A stretch of 38,438 nucleotides of DNA, taken from the NCBI GenBank assembly GCA_947304065.1, contig CAMZAI010000001.1, forward strand, positions 1 through 38,438. Reading direction: 5' to 3'. Position numbers and translations under genes: made by a program. This document shows positions 7,179-14,227 of the stretch, piece by piece. This DNA comes from an uncultured Clostridia bacterium. GTDB lineage: Bacteria > Bacillota > Clostridia > Lachnospirales > Lachnospiraceae. The notes beneath the pieces were generated by a model. That model ran no database searches and was not told the DNA's origin. It worked only from the letters and a program-made list of their open reading frames with translations. Numbering within the stretch: the first letter of the stretch is position 1; the number at the start of each line of letters is the position of its first letter.

Positions 7179-8114
7179 TCAGGCCTCTGTGAAGAGCGCG
7201 GTTGAATAGTAACGGTCTCCGCTGTCAGGCAGCAGCGCTACGATAACCTTGCCCTTGTTCTCGGGGCGCTTTGCGAGTGTGATCGCGCCGAACAGAGCAG
7301 CGCCCGAGGAAATACCTACCGAGATGCCCTCCTTCTTTGCGAGGAGCTTAGCGGTTTCGAACGCGTCCTGATTTGAAGCCCTGAATACTTCGTCGTAAAC
7401 CTTGGTATTGAGTACGTCGGGAACGAAACCTGCGCCGATACCCTGGATCTTGTGGGCGCCGCTGCGGCCCTCGGAGAGAACGGGTGAATCATCGGGCTCC
7501 AATGCCACAACCTTTACATTGGGGTTCTGGGACTTGAGATATTCGCCGGTGCCTGTCACCGTTCCGCCGGTACCTACGCCTGCGATGAAAATATCTACCT
7601 TGCCGTCGGTGTCCTTCCAGATCTCGGGACCCGTGGTGGCTCTGTGAATCGCGGGATTGGCGGGGTTAACGAACTGGCCGGGGATAAAGCTGTTCGGGAT
7701 CTCCTTCGCGAGTTCCTCTGCCTTTGCGATGGCGCCCTTCATGCCCTTTGCGCCCTCGGTAAGTACGAGCTCTGCGCCGTATGCCTTAAGAATGTTTCTT
7801 CTTTCAACGCTCATGGTCTCGGGCATGGTCAGGATGATCCTGTAGCCCTTGGCTGCCGCGATCGAAGCGAGTCCGATGCCCGTATTGCCGGATGTGGGCT
7901 CAATGATGACGGAGCCTTCCTTGAGCAGGCCCTTCTGCTCGGCATCCTCGATCATGGCCTTTGCGATACGGTCCTTAACGCTTCCCGCGGGATTAAAATA
8001 CTCGAGCTTTACGAGCACGGTGGCTTCGAGCCCCAGCGCCTTCTCGATGTTTGTTACCTCAACCAGAGGGGTGTTTCCGATAAGTCCCAGTGTTCCTTTG
8101 TAAATGTTTGACAT
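7179..8114 (-). CDS. cysK: Cysteine synthase A (O-acetylserine sulfhydrylase)
   Basis: A 311-residue PLP enzyme that makes cysteine from O-acetylserine and sulfide in the cytosol. The PLP lysine is K47 in NPAGSVKDR. TSGNTG binds the substrate carboxylate, GTGGT binds the cofactor phosphate, and GISSGA sits near the pyridine nitrogen. Length and motifs match CysK closely. GGGAGG lies nine bases before the ATG. It is the second structural gene of the sulfur operon, 45 bases behind metY with no terminator between, and should share that operon's promoter and attenuator. Confidence 0.93.
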   Translation of the reverse strand: MSNIYKGTLGLIGNTPLVEVTNIEKALGLEATVLVKLEYFNPAGSVKDRIAKAMIEDAEQKGLLKEGSVIIEPTSGNTGIGLASIAAAKGYRIILTMPETMSVERRNILKAYGAELVLTEGAKGMKGAIAKAEELAKEIPNSFIPGQFVNPANPAIHRATTGPEIWKDTDGKVDIFIAGVGTGGTVTGTGEYLKSQNPNVKVVALEPDDSPVLSEGRSGAHKIQGIGAGFVPDVLNTKVYDEVFRASNQDAFETAKLLAKKEGISVGISSGAALFGAITLAKRPENKGKVIVALLPDSGDRYYSTALFTEA

Positions 8115-8159
8115 AGATATTTTCCTCCCATATATTTTTGAATCTATTGTATCACTAAC

Positions 8160-9440
8160 TCAGACTGCCGCAAATCCTTTCTCGAGATCCGCGATGATAT
8201 CGTCGATGTGCTCGGTGCCGATCGAAAGACGGATGGTGTTGCGGTTGATGCCCTGGTCCTTGAGCTCATCGTCGTTAAGCTGCGAATGTGTGGTCGATGC
8301 GGGATGGATAACCAGGCTCTTAACATCCGCTACATTTGCGAGCAGAGAGAAGATCTGCAGTGCGTCGATGAATCTCCATGCCTCGTCCTGGCCGCCCTTG
8401 ATATCGAAGGTGAATATCGAAGCGCCTCCGTTCGGGAAATACTTCTCGTACAGAGCGTGATCGGGATGATCGGGCAGTGAAGGATGGTTTACCTTTTCTA
8501 CCTTGGGATGGTTCTTCAGGAATTCAACGACTTTTTTGGTGTTCTCGGCATGGCGCTCGAGTCTTAAGGACAGTGTCTCCACGCCCTGCAGGAGCAGGAA
8601 TGCGTTGAAGGGTGAAATGGTGGCGCCGGTGTCGCGGAGCAGGATCGCGCGGATGAATGTAACGAACGCTGCGGGGCCAACGACATCATAGAACGAAACG
8701 CCGTGATAGCTGGGATTGGGAGCCGCGATGTTCGGATATTTTCCGGAAGCCTTCCAGTTGAACTTGCCCGACTCAACGATGATGCCGCCGAGGGTGGTTC
8801 CGTGTCCGCCGATGAACTTGGTAGCGGAATGAACTACGATGTCAGCGCCGTGCTCGATGGGCCTGATCAGATAAGGAGTACCGAATGTATTGTCCACAAC
8901 TACGGGCAGGCCGTACTTATGAGCGATAGCGGCGATCGCGTCGATGTCCGGGATATCGCTGTTGGGATTGCCGAGGGTCTCGAGATATACGGCTCTGGTG
9001 TCATCCTTGATCGCAGCCTCAACTTCCGCGAGATTGTGCGCGTCAACGAATGTGGTGGTGATGCCGTACTGGGGAAGTGTGTGCGCGAGCAGGTTGTAAC
9101 TGCCGCCGTAGATGGTCTTCTGGGCTACGATGTGGCCGCCGTTGGCCGCAAGAGCCTCAATGGTGTATGTGATCGCAGCCGCGCCCGATGCCAGCGCGAG
9201 AGCGGCGCTGCCGCCTTCGAGAGCCGCGAGTCTCTTTTCGAGAACGTCCTGAGTGGAGTTGGTGAGTCTTCCGTAGATGTTTCCCGCGTCAGCGAGTCCG
9301 AAGCGGTCGGCTGCGTGCTTGCTGTTGTGGAATACATAGGAAGTGGTCTGGTAGATCGGAACCGCGCGTGCGTCCGTAGCGGGGTCTGCCTGTTCCTGTC
9401 CAACGTGTAACTGAAGGGTTTCAAATTTGTAGTTGCTCAT
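8160..9440 (-). CDS. metY: O-acetylhomoserine aminocarboxypropyltransferase (sulfhydrylase)
   Basis: A 426-residue Cys/Met-metabolism PLP enzyme that converts O-acetylhomoserine plus sulfide to homocysteine, often with side activity on O-acetylserine. The PLP lysine is K208 in HSATKFIGGHG, and the N-terminal HVGQEQADPATDARAVPIY block is typical of this branch rather than of MetB/MetC. I start at the ATG at 9440, where AAAGGAG stands at good spacing. A longer frame to 9521 runs back into the intergenic repeat and is rejected. The gene sits about 380 bases downstream of its promoter, behind the leader ORF, the attenuator hairpin and the repeat element. Confidence 0.92.
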   Translation of the reverse strand: MSNYKFETLQLHVGQEQADPATDARAVPIYQTTSYVFHNSKHAADRFGLADAGNIYGRLTNSTQDVLEKRLAALEGGSAALALASGAAAITYTIEALAANGGHIVAQKTIYGGSYNLLAHTLPQYGITTTFVDAHNLAEVEAAIKDDTRAVYLETLGNPNSDIPDIDAIAAIAHKYGLPVVVDNTFGTPYLIRPIEHGADIVVHSATKFIGGHGTTLGGIIVESGKFNWKASGKYPNIAAPNPSYHGVSFYDVVGPAAFVTFIRAILLRDTGATISPFNAFLLLQGVETLSLRLERHAENTKKVVEFLKNHPKVEKVNHPSLPDHPDHALYEKYFPNGGASIFTFDIKGGQDEAWRFIDALQIFSLLANVADVKSLVIHPASTTHSQLNDDELKDQGINRNTIRLSIGTEHIDDIIADLEKGFAAV

Positions 9441-9472
9441 AATCTTTATTCTCCTTTTATTTTGATTTATAA

Positions 9473-9636
9473 TGTAGTCATCTCGCGAACTCTGTTCGCT
9501 CGATGTACGTTTGCTCGGCACTCAGCCGCACTTCGTGCGTCTGCCGTTCGTATCGGTGCAATCACAAGCCTGCGGCTCGTGATTGTACCGATATCGTCCG
9601 GCACTGCTCCGCAGGCTGAGTGCGCTCGCTTATCGC
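9473..9636 (-). repeat. Intergenic palindromic repeat element, copy B, in the metY 5' untranslated region
   Basis: On the minus strand it opens with GCGATAAGCGA (9636-9626) directly after the attenuator T-run, carries GGCTGAGTG (9527-9519), and closes with a GAGCG...ACTACA block (9501-9473) containing CGCGAGAT. This is the same order as copy A at 82-184. Copy B is longer because of an internal hairpin with 20-base arms (9551-9570 and 9574-9593, three-base loop, two non-Watson-Crick pairs). A second pair of CACTCAGCC/GGCTGAGTG arms encloses that hairpin. It is non-coding, and in the mRNA it would form a large multi-branched structure just before the metY ribosome site. Confidence 0.55.
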
Positions 9637-9638
9637 GC

Positions 9639-9672
9639 AAAAAGCCCGGGAGCTTATGCTTTACTCCCGGGC
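9639..9672 (-). terminator. Transcription attenuator hairpin ahead of metY
   Basis: On the minus strand, GCCCGGGAG (9672-9664), an 11-base loop and CTCCCGGGC (9652-9644) form a perfect nine-base-pair hairpin followed by five T (9643-9639). It is a textbook intrinsic terminator but lies inside the leader, 29 bases after the leader ORF stop and about 200 bases before metY. Its 5' arm is also perfectly complementary to a segment inside the leader ORF (9767-9759), which makes it a candidate regulated terminator. Confidence 0.75.
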
Positions 9673-9700
9673 AAATGGCTTACAATATGCTGATGCAGTA

Positions 9701-9820
9701 TTATTGTTTTTTATCGGGGCGTGTGGATGCACAGTCGGACGCCCCGGCCATTTCTGATGCCCGGGAGATGCGCATTCGACAACACATGACGATATTGGTT
9801 ACGATTGCTGATCTGTTCAT
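9701..9820 (-). CDS. 39-residue Cys-containing leader peptide of the metY-cysK operon
   Basis: A small ORF with a strong ribosome site (AAGGAGG, seven bases before the ATG at 9820), sitting about 28 bases after the predicted transcription start. The peptide reads MNRSAIVTNIVMCCRMRISR followed by ASEMAGASDCASTRPDKKQ. It has tandem cysteine codons 13-14, a third Cys at codon 30, and four Met. The position, size and regulatory residues fit a leader peptide whose translation monitors cysteine (or charged tRNA-Cys). The codons just after the Cys pair encode the antiterminator strand. I did not search for homologues. The gene has no predicted enzymatic role. Confidence 0.7.
   Translation of the reverse strand: MNRSAIVTNIVMCCRMRISRASEMAGASDCASTRPDKKQ
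9759..9767 (-). promoter_or_regulatory. Candidate antiterminator segment inside the leader ORF
   Basis: The nine bases here (codons 18-21 of the leader peptide) are identical to the 3' arm of the attenuator and so perfectly complementary to its 5' arm. Pairing of the two would destroy the terminator. The segment starts about four codons after the tandem Cys codons, near the leading edge expected for a ribosome stalled there. Two competing hairpins lie between: GGGGCGT (9745-9739) with ACGCCCC (9722-9716), and a weaker pairing of this segment with CCGGGG. Confidence 0.6.
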
Positions 9821-9854
9821 CACGACGCCTCCTTCTTTCAAATAAGTTAATCGT

Positions 9855-9883
9855 AATATAACACTACCCACCTACTATGTCAA
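9855..9883 (-). promoter_or_regulatory. Promoter of the leader-metY-cysK operon
   Basis: On the minus strand, TTGACA (9883-9878), a 17-base spacer and TATATT (9860-9855). This is almost consensus. Its -35 element lies inside the dyad at 9869-9889. Confidence 0.8.
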
Positions 9884-9889
9884 TAGGTG
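9869..9889. promoter_or_regulatory. Candidate Rrf2-family operator over the metY promoter
   Basis: CACCTA, nine bases, TAGGTG. The dyad covers the -35 element, so a bound dimer would block RNA polymerase. Similar ACC(C)TA/TAGGTA half-sites recur at 9915-9945 in front of the regulator gene, which supports one shared regulator. That the Rrf2 protein binds here is inferred. Confidence 0.5.
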
Positions 9890-9909
9890 ATTTTAAAAAA
9901 TTTTCCCGG

Positions 9910-9939
9910 TTGAATTACCCTATTACCCTGAGGTATAAT
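9910..9939 (+). promoter_or_regulatory. Promoter of the Rrf2 regulator gene
   Basis: TTGAAT (9910-9915), an 18-base spacer and TATAAT (9934-9939), 24 bases before the ATG. It is divergent from the metY operon promoter, whose -35 lies only 27 bases away. Confidence 0.65.
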
Positions 9940-9945
9940 AGGTAA
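9915..9945. promoter_or_regulatory. Candidate autoregulatory operator of the Rrf2 regulator
   Basis: TTACCCTATTACC, CTGA, GGTATAATAGGTAA is an imperfect dyad spanning the spacer and -10 of the regulator promoter. The half-sites resemble those at 9869-9889. Confidence 0.45.
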
Positions 9946-9963
9946 ATAGGAGGCGTTGATATT

Positions 9964-10365
9964 ATGATTTCTACGAGAGGAAGATATGCGATCAGAGTGA
10001 TGATCGACCTGGCTGAAAACGACAACGGCAGTTATATCCCCTTAAAGGATATCGCTGCCAGACAGGGTATTTCCAAAAAATACCTTGAGATAATAGTTAA
10101 GGATATGGTGGCGGGCGGACTGCTCGTCGGAGCCAGCGGAAAGGGCGGCGGCTACAAGCTCTGCCGCAAGCCTGAGGAATATACGATAGGAGAGGTCATC
10201 GAGCTGATGGAAGGCACGATGGCGAGTGTGGCATGCCTCGAAGCCAATGCCGCGCCCTGCCCGAAGGCGTCCGAATGCCGCACGATCGCGCTCTGGGCCG
10301 AGTACTATAAGCTTACTCAGGATTTCTTTAACGGCAAGCACCTGAGCGATCTGGTCAGGAAATAA
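9964..10365 (+). CDS. Rrf2 family transcriptional regulator (IscR/CymR type)
   Basis: A 133-residue DNA-binding protein with an N-terminal winged helix (MISTRGRYAIRVM, ISKKYLEII recognition region, GKGGGYKL wing). Three cysteines (C91, C99, C105; C-x7-C-x5-C) lie where IscR-type proteins bind a 2Fe-2S cluster. B. subtilis-type CymR senses cysteine status through CysK and, as I recall, lacks this triad, so this protein may instead sense Fe-S or redox state. Its divergent position opposite metY-cysK strongly suggests that it controls sulfur assimilation. AGGAGG stands before the ATG. It is followed after 18 bases by an MFS gene. Confidence 0.85.
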   Translation: MISTRGRYAIRVMIDLAENDNGSYIPLKDIAARQGISKKYLEIIVKDMVAGGLLVGASGKGGGYKLCRKPEEYTIGEVIELMEGTMASVACLEANAAPCPKASECRTIALWAEYYKLTQDFFNGKHLSDLVRK

Positions 10366-10383
10366 GGTAAACGGGAGATTCTT

Positions 10384-11670
10384 ATGCACGGAACAACGGT
10401 AAAGGGGACTGTCAGATACACTTTGCTCAATGTCGCGTATTTCGCGGCTTTTTGTACCGTGCACGCGTATGCCGCGGTCTATCTTATCGCAAAGGGTTTC
10501 AGCAACACCGAGGTCGGCGTACTGCTGGCGGTCGCGAATATCGTATCGGCTGTCCTGCAGCCGGTCATAGCCGATGTCATTGACAGGCCGGGGTATCTGA
10601 CGAACAGGCGGTTCATCATGATCTCCGTGCTCGTGATACTGGCGGGCTCGGCTGTACTGCTGTTCCTGCCCGGGAATAAAGCGGTCATCTTCTTTATATA
10701 TGCGCTCATATATATGATACAGTTTGCATATCAGCCCGTGATGACGGCACTCTGCTTCGAGTATCAGAAGGCGGGATGCAGCATAATGTACGGTCTGGCA
10801 CGCGGGCTCGGATCTGCCAGTTTTGCGGTTACATCGATGATCATCGGCGGTATCGTTGAGAGAAGCGGCGTATCGATATTGCTGTGGGTTAATATCGGTA
10901 CGATGATCGTTTCCGCGGTGATCGTTTATATTTTCAAAAAGCCGGAGACGGCCGATAATGACACGGCAGGCACAGATACCGCAGCTGCCGCAGGAAAAGG
11001 CGAACGTGCCGGTGACGGTGAACCGGATAAAGATGGGGCTGCTCAGGCGAATAAAAAGACCTCCATCGCCTCGTTCGTGGGCGCGTATCCCGCGTTCATG
11101 CTGTTCCTTGTCGCAGCGGTCTGCTTTTTCTTTGCCCACAATATGATCAACGATTTCATGATCCGCATCATAAATGAGCTCGGCGGCAATGAAACGGAGC
11201 TGGGCTACGCGACATTTCTGCAGGCGATACTCGAACTGCCCGTTATGGCGCTGATCGCGCTCGTAATTAAGAGGATATCAGCCGAAAAGCTCCTGGTGTT
11301 CTCGGGATTTGCCTTCTTTGTTAAAATACTCATCCTGATCTTTGCGGGATCGATGCCGATGATGTATCTGAGCCAGTCGCTCCAGCTGTTCGCGTACGCG
11401 GTATTCATACCGGCGGGCGCGTATTACGTGAGCAAAACGATGGAGGAATCCGACCAGGTAAAGGGCCAGGCGTTTATCACCAGCGCGATAACGATAGGCG
11501 GAGTTTTCTCAAATCTGGTCAGCGGAGTGATACTTGACCGCTCCGGGATCAGGGCGATGCTGATCACGGGAACGGCGGTCTGCGCACTCGGAGTGCTGAT
11601 CGCGTATATAGCGATGACAAAGCTCCCGCACTGTGCCGGAGCAAAAAAGGATATGAGACATGAACAATAA
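10384..11670 (+). CDS. MFS transporter
   Basis: A 428-residue membrane protein with about twelve membrane segments in two halves. They are joined by a roughly 40-residue hydrophilic loop (about 195-235) rich in Ala, Gly, Asp, Thr and Lys. The opening TLLNVAYFAAFCTVHAYAAVYL and the absence of strong drug-efflux motifs suggest the LacY/nucleoside-symporter-like MFS group, with substrate unknown. GGGAG precedes the ATG. It lies 18 bases after the Rrf2 gene and overlaps the following binding-protein gene by 11 bases, so it is part of a tight operon with the sugar-sensing module and may import the sensed compound. Confidence 0.75.
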   Translation: MHGTTVKGTVRYTLLNVAYFAAFCTVHAYAAVYLIAKGFSNTEVGVLLAVANIVSAVLQPVIADVIDRPGYLTNRRFIMISVLVILAGSAVLLFLPGNKAVIFFIYALIYMIQFAYQPVMTALCFEYQKAGCSIMYGLARGLGSASFAVTSMIIGGIVERSGVSILLWVNIGTMIVSAVIVYIFKKPETADNDTAGTDTAAAAGKGERAGDGEPDKDGAAQANKKTSIASFVGAYPAFMLFLVAAVCFFFAHNMINDFMIRIINELGGNETELGYATFLQAILELPVMALIALVIKRISAEKLLVFSGFAFFVKILILIFAGSMPMMYLSQSLQLFAYAVFIPAGAYYVSKTMEESDQVKGQAFITSAITIGGVFSNLVSGVILDRSGIRAMLITGTAVCALGVLIAYIAMTKLPHCAGAKKDMRHEQ

Positions 11671-12709
11671 GAAATTCAATCTTATCAGCATATGGGTGAT
11701 AACCGGTACGCTTGCGGTGCTTACCGGTCTTCTTCTCATATTCTTTATCGCGTTTTCCGGGTCTTTGAGCAGCCCGCACGATGATGTGACCTACGGGAAA
11801 TACTATGTGCTGATCACGGACAATCCCGGTTCGTCGTTCTGGCAGTCGGTATATTCTTCGGCGCTGGAGGAGGCTAAGGAGAAGGATGCCTATGTCGAGA
11901 TGATCGCTGAGAATCTTTCCGGCGACTATGCAATGACCGATCTCATGGAAATGGCCATCGCCGCGCGCGCGGACGGCATCATCGTGACCGCGGGAGAGGC
12001 AGACGGCATGACAGAGCTTATCGAAAAGGCTTATAAAGCCGGCATCCCGGTGATCACCCTGCTCAACGACAATACCAACTCAGAGCGCCTCAGCTTTGTC
12101 GGAGTGGGCAACTATAACCTCGGCAAGGAATACGGAAAGCTCATAATAGATATGGCCAATTTCAGGGAGTTTGCCGGAGAAACGATAGATGTGACGGTGC
12201 TGCTCGACGCGGGCTCCGAGGATTCGGGACAGAACGTGCTCGCGGCCGCGATCCAGGAGGCCATAGAAAAGGATATCCCCGACGCGGTGGGCAGGCACAA
12301 GCCGATAGCGATCAGCCTCGAGGCTGTTGACGCTTCAAATAATTTTTCCGTTGAGGAGTCGGTCAGAAAGCTCTTTGTCAGCGGAAAAGAGAACATACCC
12401 GATATAATCGTGTGCCTTAACGAGAACGATACGAACAGCGTATATCAGGCCGTTGTAGATTACAACGAGGTAGGCCGCGTAAACATCCTCGGATATTACG
12501 ATTCCGACGCGATCTTAAAAGGCATCGAAAGAGACGTTATCCGGGCGACGCTTTCGATAGATACGGGGCAGCTCGGCAGATACTGCATCGACGCCCTGAC
12601 GGAATATTACGAAACGGGCAATACCAGCCAGTATTTTACCGCGGACAGCTACGTTATAGATAAGACGAACGTCGGTGAATACAGGAAGGGGGAACAGCAT
12701 GATCAATAA
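11660..12709 (+). CDS. Membrane-anchored periplasmic-binding-protein-type sugar sensor
   Basis: A 349-residue protein with one N-terminal membrane segment (about residues 12-33), no lipobox cysteine, and a type-1 periplasmic binding fold (Peripla_BP_4-like). ITDNPGSSFWQSV, ADGIIVTAGE and AGIPVITLLNDN are the usual ligand-pocket regions. It overlaps the upstream MFS gene and the downstream kinase gene by 11 bases each, so it is translationally coupled to both. The layout matches the XylFII-LytS-YesN type of system in Clostridium, where a tethered xylose-binding protein activates the kinase. The ligand here is unknown, probably a monosaccharide. Confidence 0.8.
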   Translation: MNNKKFNLISIWVITGTLAVLTGLLLIFFIAFSGSLSSPHDDVTYGKYYVLITDNPGSSFWQSVYSSALEEAKEKDAYVEMIAENLSGDYAMTDLMEMAIAARADGIIVTAGEADGMTELIEKAYKAGIPVITLLNDNTNSERLSFVGVGNYNLGKEYGKLIIDMANFREFAGETIDVTVLLDAGSEDSGQNVLAAAIQEAIEKDIPDAVGRHKPIAISLEAVDASNNFSVEESVRKLFVSGKENIPDIIVCLNENDTNSVYQAVVDYNEVGRVNILGYYDSDAILKGIERDVIRATLSIDTGQLGRYCIDALTEYYETGNTSQYFTADSYVIDKTNVGEYRKGEQHDQ

Positions 12710-14183
12710 GATCAAGGGTCTCCCCTTAAGGATAAAGATGACCGGCATCTCGCTGGCCGTAAACATGCTGGTATTCATCATCAATATCGTTCTCCTGGTG
12801 GCCATGAACAGGATGTCGGACAGGATCGATACCGTATATAAGGCCAATCTGCAGCTGAACGAGATATCCGCGGCGATCAAGGACGTGCAGGACAGCATGA
12901 CCGAGTATCTGGACACAAAGACCAGCGACTCGCTCGAGGATTATTACCGCAGCGCGCAGAGTTTCGCGGAGATGACCGAGGTGCTCGGCGATGAGATAAC
13001 GGACAGCAGGCTCGGCAGGATGGAGCGTTCCGTGAAAAACATGTCGGCCGCGTATCTTGATGAGGTAGGCCAGACCGTAGACGCGAAACGAGGCAGGAAC
13101 GTAGAAAAGTACAGGACCCGCTACGAGGAGGCCACGCGACTGTACGGCTATATCAACAACTACATATACAGCCTGAACAACGAGCGATTCATGGACAATA
13201 CCGAGAGCTACAGGGAGATGCTCACGGCGTTCAGACGCTTCGAACTGTTCGGAAACCTGATCATGGGAGCGGTTATTTTCACGACCGCGCTGCTGATACT
13301 TAACCTTACGTCAAACCTTATGAGGCCTTTGAGGTCGCTCGCCGGCATGGCGGACGAGGTAGCGAAGGGAAACTTCGAGATCTCCACGGTGCCTGCGGAG
13401 TCGGACGATGAGATAGGCGTAGTGACCAGGGCTTTCAACAAAATGGTCGCCAGCGTTCAGGATTACATCGAGAAAATACGCCAGAGTGCGGAGAATGAGC
13501 GCATCCTTAAGGAAAAAGAGCTGATGATGGAGACACACCTGAAGGACGCGCAGCTCAAATACCTGCAGGCGCAGATCAACCCGCATTTCCTGTTCAATAC
13601 GCTGAACGCGGGCGCGCAGCTGGCCATGATGGAGGGCGCGGACCGCACCTACGAGTATGTGCAGGTCATGTCCGAGTTCTTCAGATATAATGTCAAAAAA
13701 GGCAGCAGGACCGTAACGATCGGTGAGGAGCTCGAGCTCGTCGACAACTATATCTACATCCTGAACGTGCGCTTTTCCGGCGATATCCACTACGAAAAGG
13801 ATATAGACGCCTCGCTGACGGATGTCGAGATGCCCAGCATGATCCTCCAGCCCATCGTCGAAAACTGCGTGAACCACGGTATACGCGAGATGCTCGGTGA
13901 AGGAAAGATAAAGATGAGCGTCTACGCGCTCGATGACACGGCCTGCATAAGGATAGAGGACAACGGAGCGGGCATGGATGAGGAGACCGTAGAACGCCTG
14001 AGGAACGGCCGTCCCGCATCGGATGAGAAAAAGGATTCGAACGGCATCGGAATGGATAATGTCTATGCCCGCCTGAAGCTTTTCGCGGGAACGGACGACT
14101 GCTTCTCGATAGAGAGCGACGGACCCGGCAAGGGCTCGAGGTTCACGATCTACCTCGATATAAAGGGTTCACGGTATCGTTGA
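12699..14183 (+). CDS. YesM/LytS-type sensor histidine kinase
   Basis: A 494-residue membrane kinase. It has a short cytoplasmic N-terminus, TM1 at about 15-38, an extracellular helical region to about 180, TM2 at about 185-207, and a HAMP domain (MRPLRSLAGMADEVAKGNF). The His_kinase domain holds the phospho-acceptor His in QINPHFLFNTLN. The ATPase has N-box NCVNHGI, DNGAGM and GIGMDNVYARL. I start at the ATG at 12699, six bases after AGGGGGA. An ATG at 12675 has no such site. The extracellular part is too small for sugar binding, so the tethered binding protein encoded just upstream is the likely sensor partner. It phosphorylates the following regulator. Confidence 0.88.
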   Translation: MINKIKGLPLRIKMTGISLAVNMLVFIINIVLLVAMNRMSDRIDTVYKANLQLNEISAAIKDVQDSMTEYLDTKTSDSLEDYYRSAQSFAEMTEVLGDEITDSRLGRMERSVKNMSAAYLDEVGQTVDAKRGRNVEKYRTRYEEATRLYGYINNYIYSLNNERFMDNTESYREMLTAFRRFELFGNLIMGAVIFTTALLILNLTSNLMRPLRSLAGMADEVAKGNFEISTVPAESDDEIGVVTRAFNKMVASVQDYIEKIRQSAENERILKEKELMMETHLKDAQLKYLQAQINPHFLFNTLNAGAQLAMMEGADRTYEYVQVMSEFFRYNVKKGSRTVTIGEELELVDNYIYILNVRFSGDIHYEKDIDASLTDVEMPSMILQPIVENCVNHGIREMLGEGKIKMSVYALDDTACIRIEDNGAGMDEETVERLRNGRPASDEKKDSNGIGMDNVYARLKLFAGTDDCFSIESDGPGKGSRFTIYLDIKGSRYR

Positions 14184-14227
14184 CGCACACAAAAGGACCG
14201 GCGGATAGCGGCCGGACAGGAGAAACG

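Noticed and set aside
8564..9410. Plus-strand frames of up to 235 codons across metY
   Set aside because: They are antisense to a highly conserved PLP enzyme, have no start signals and no domain.
9473..9883. SAM riboswitch or T-box in the metY leader
   Set aside because: I found no T-box sequence, no specifier hairpin and no S-box core. The leader is explained by the small ORF and its hairpins.
10042..11139. Minus-strand frame of 365 codons opposite the Rrf2 and MFS genes
   Set aside because: It spans two well-supported plus-strand genes, has low-complexity charged composition and no ribosome site.
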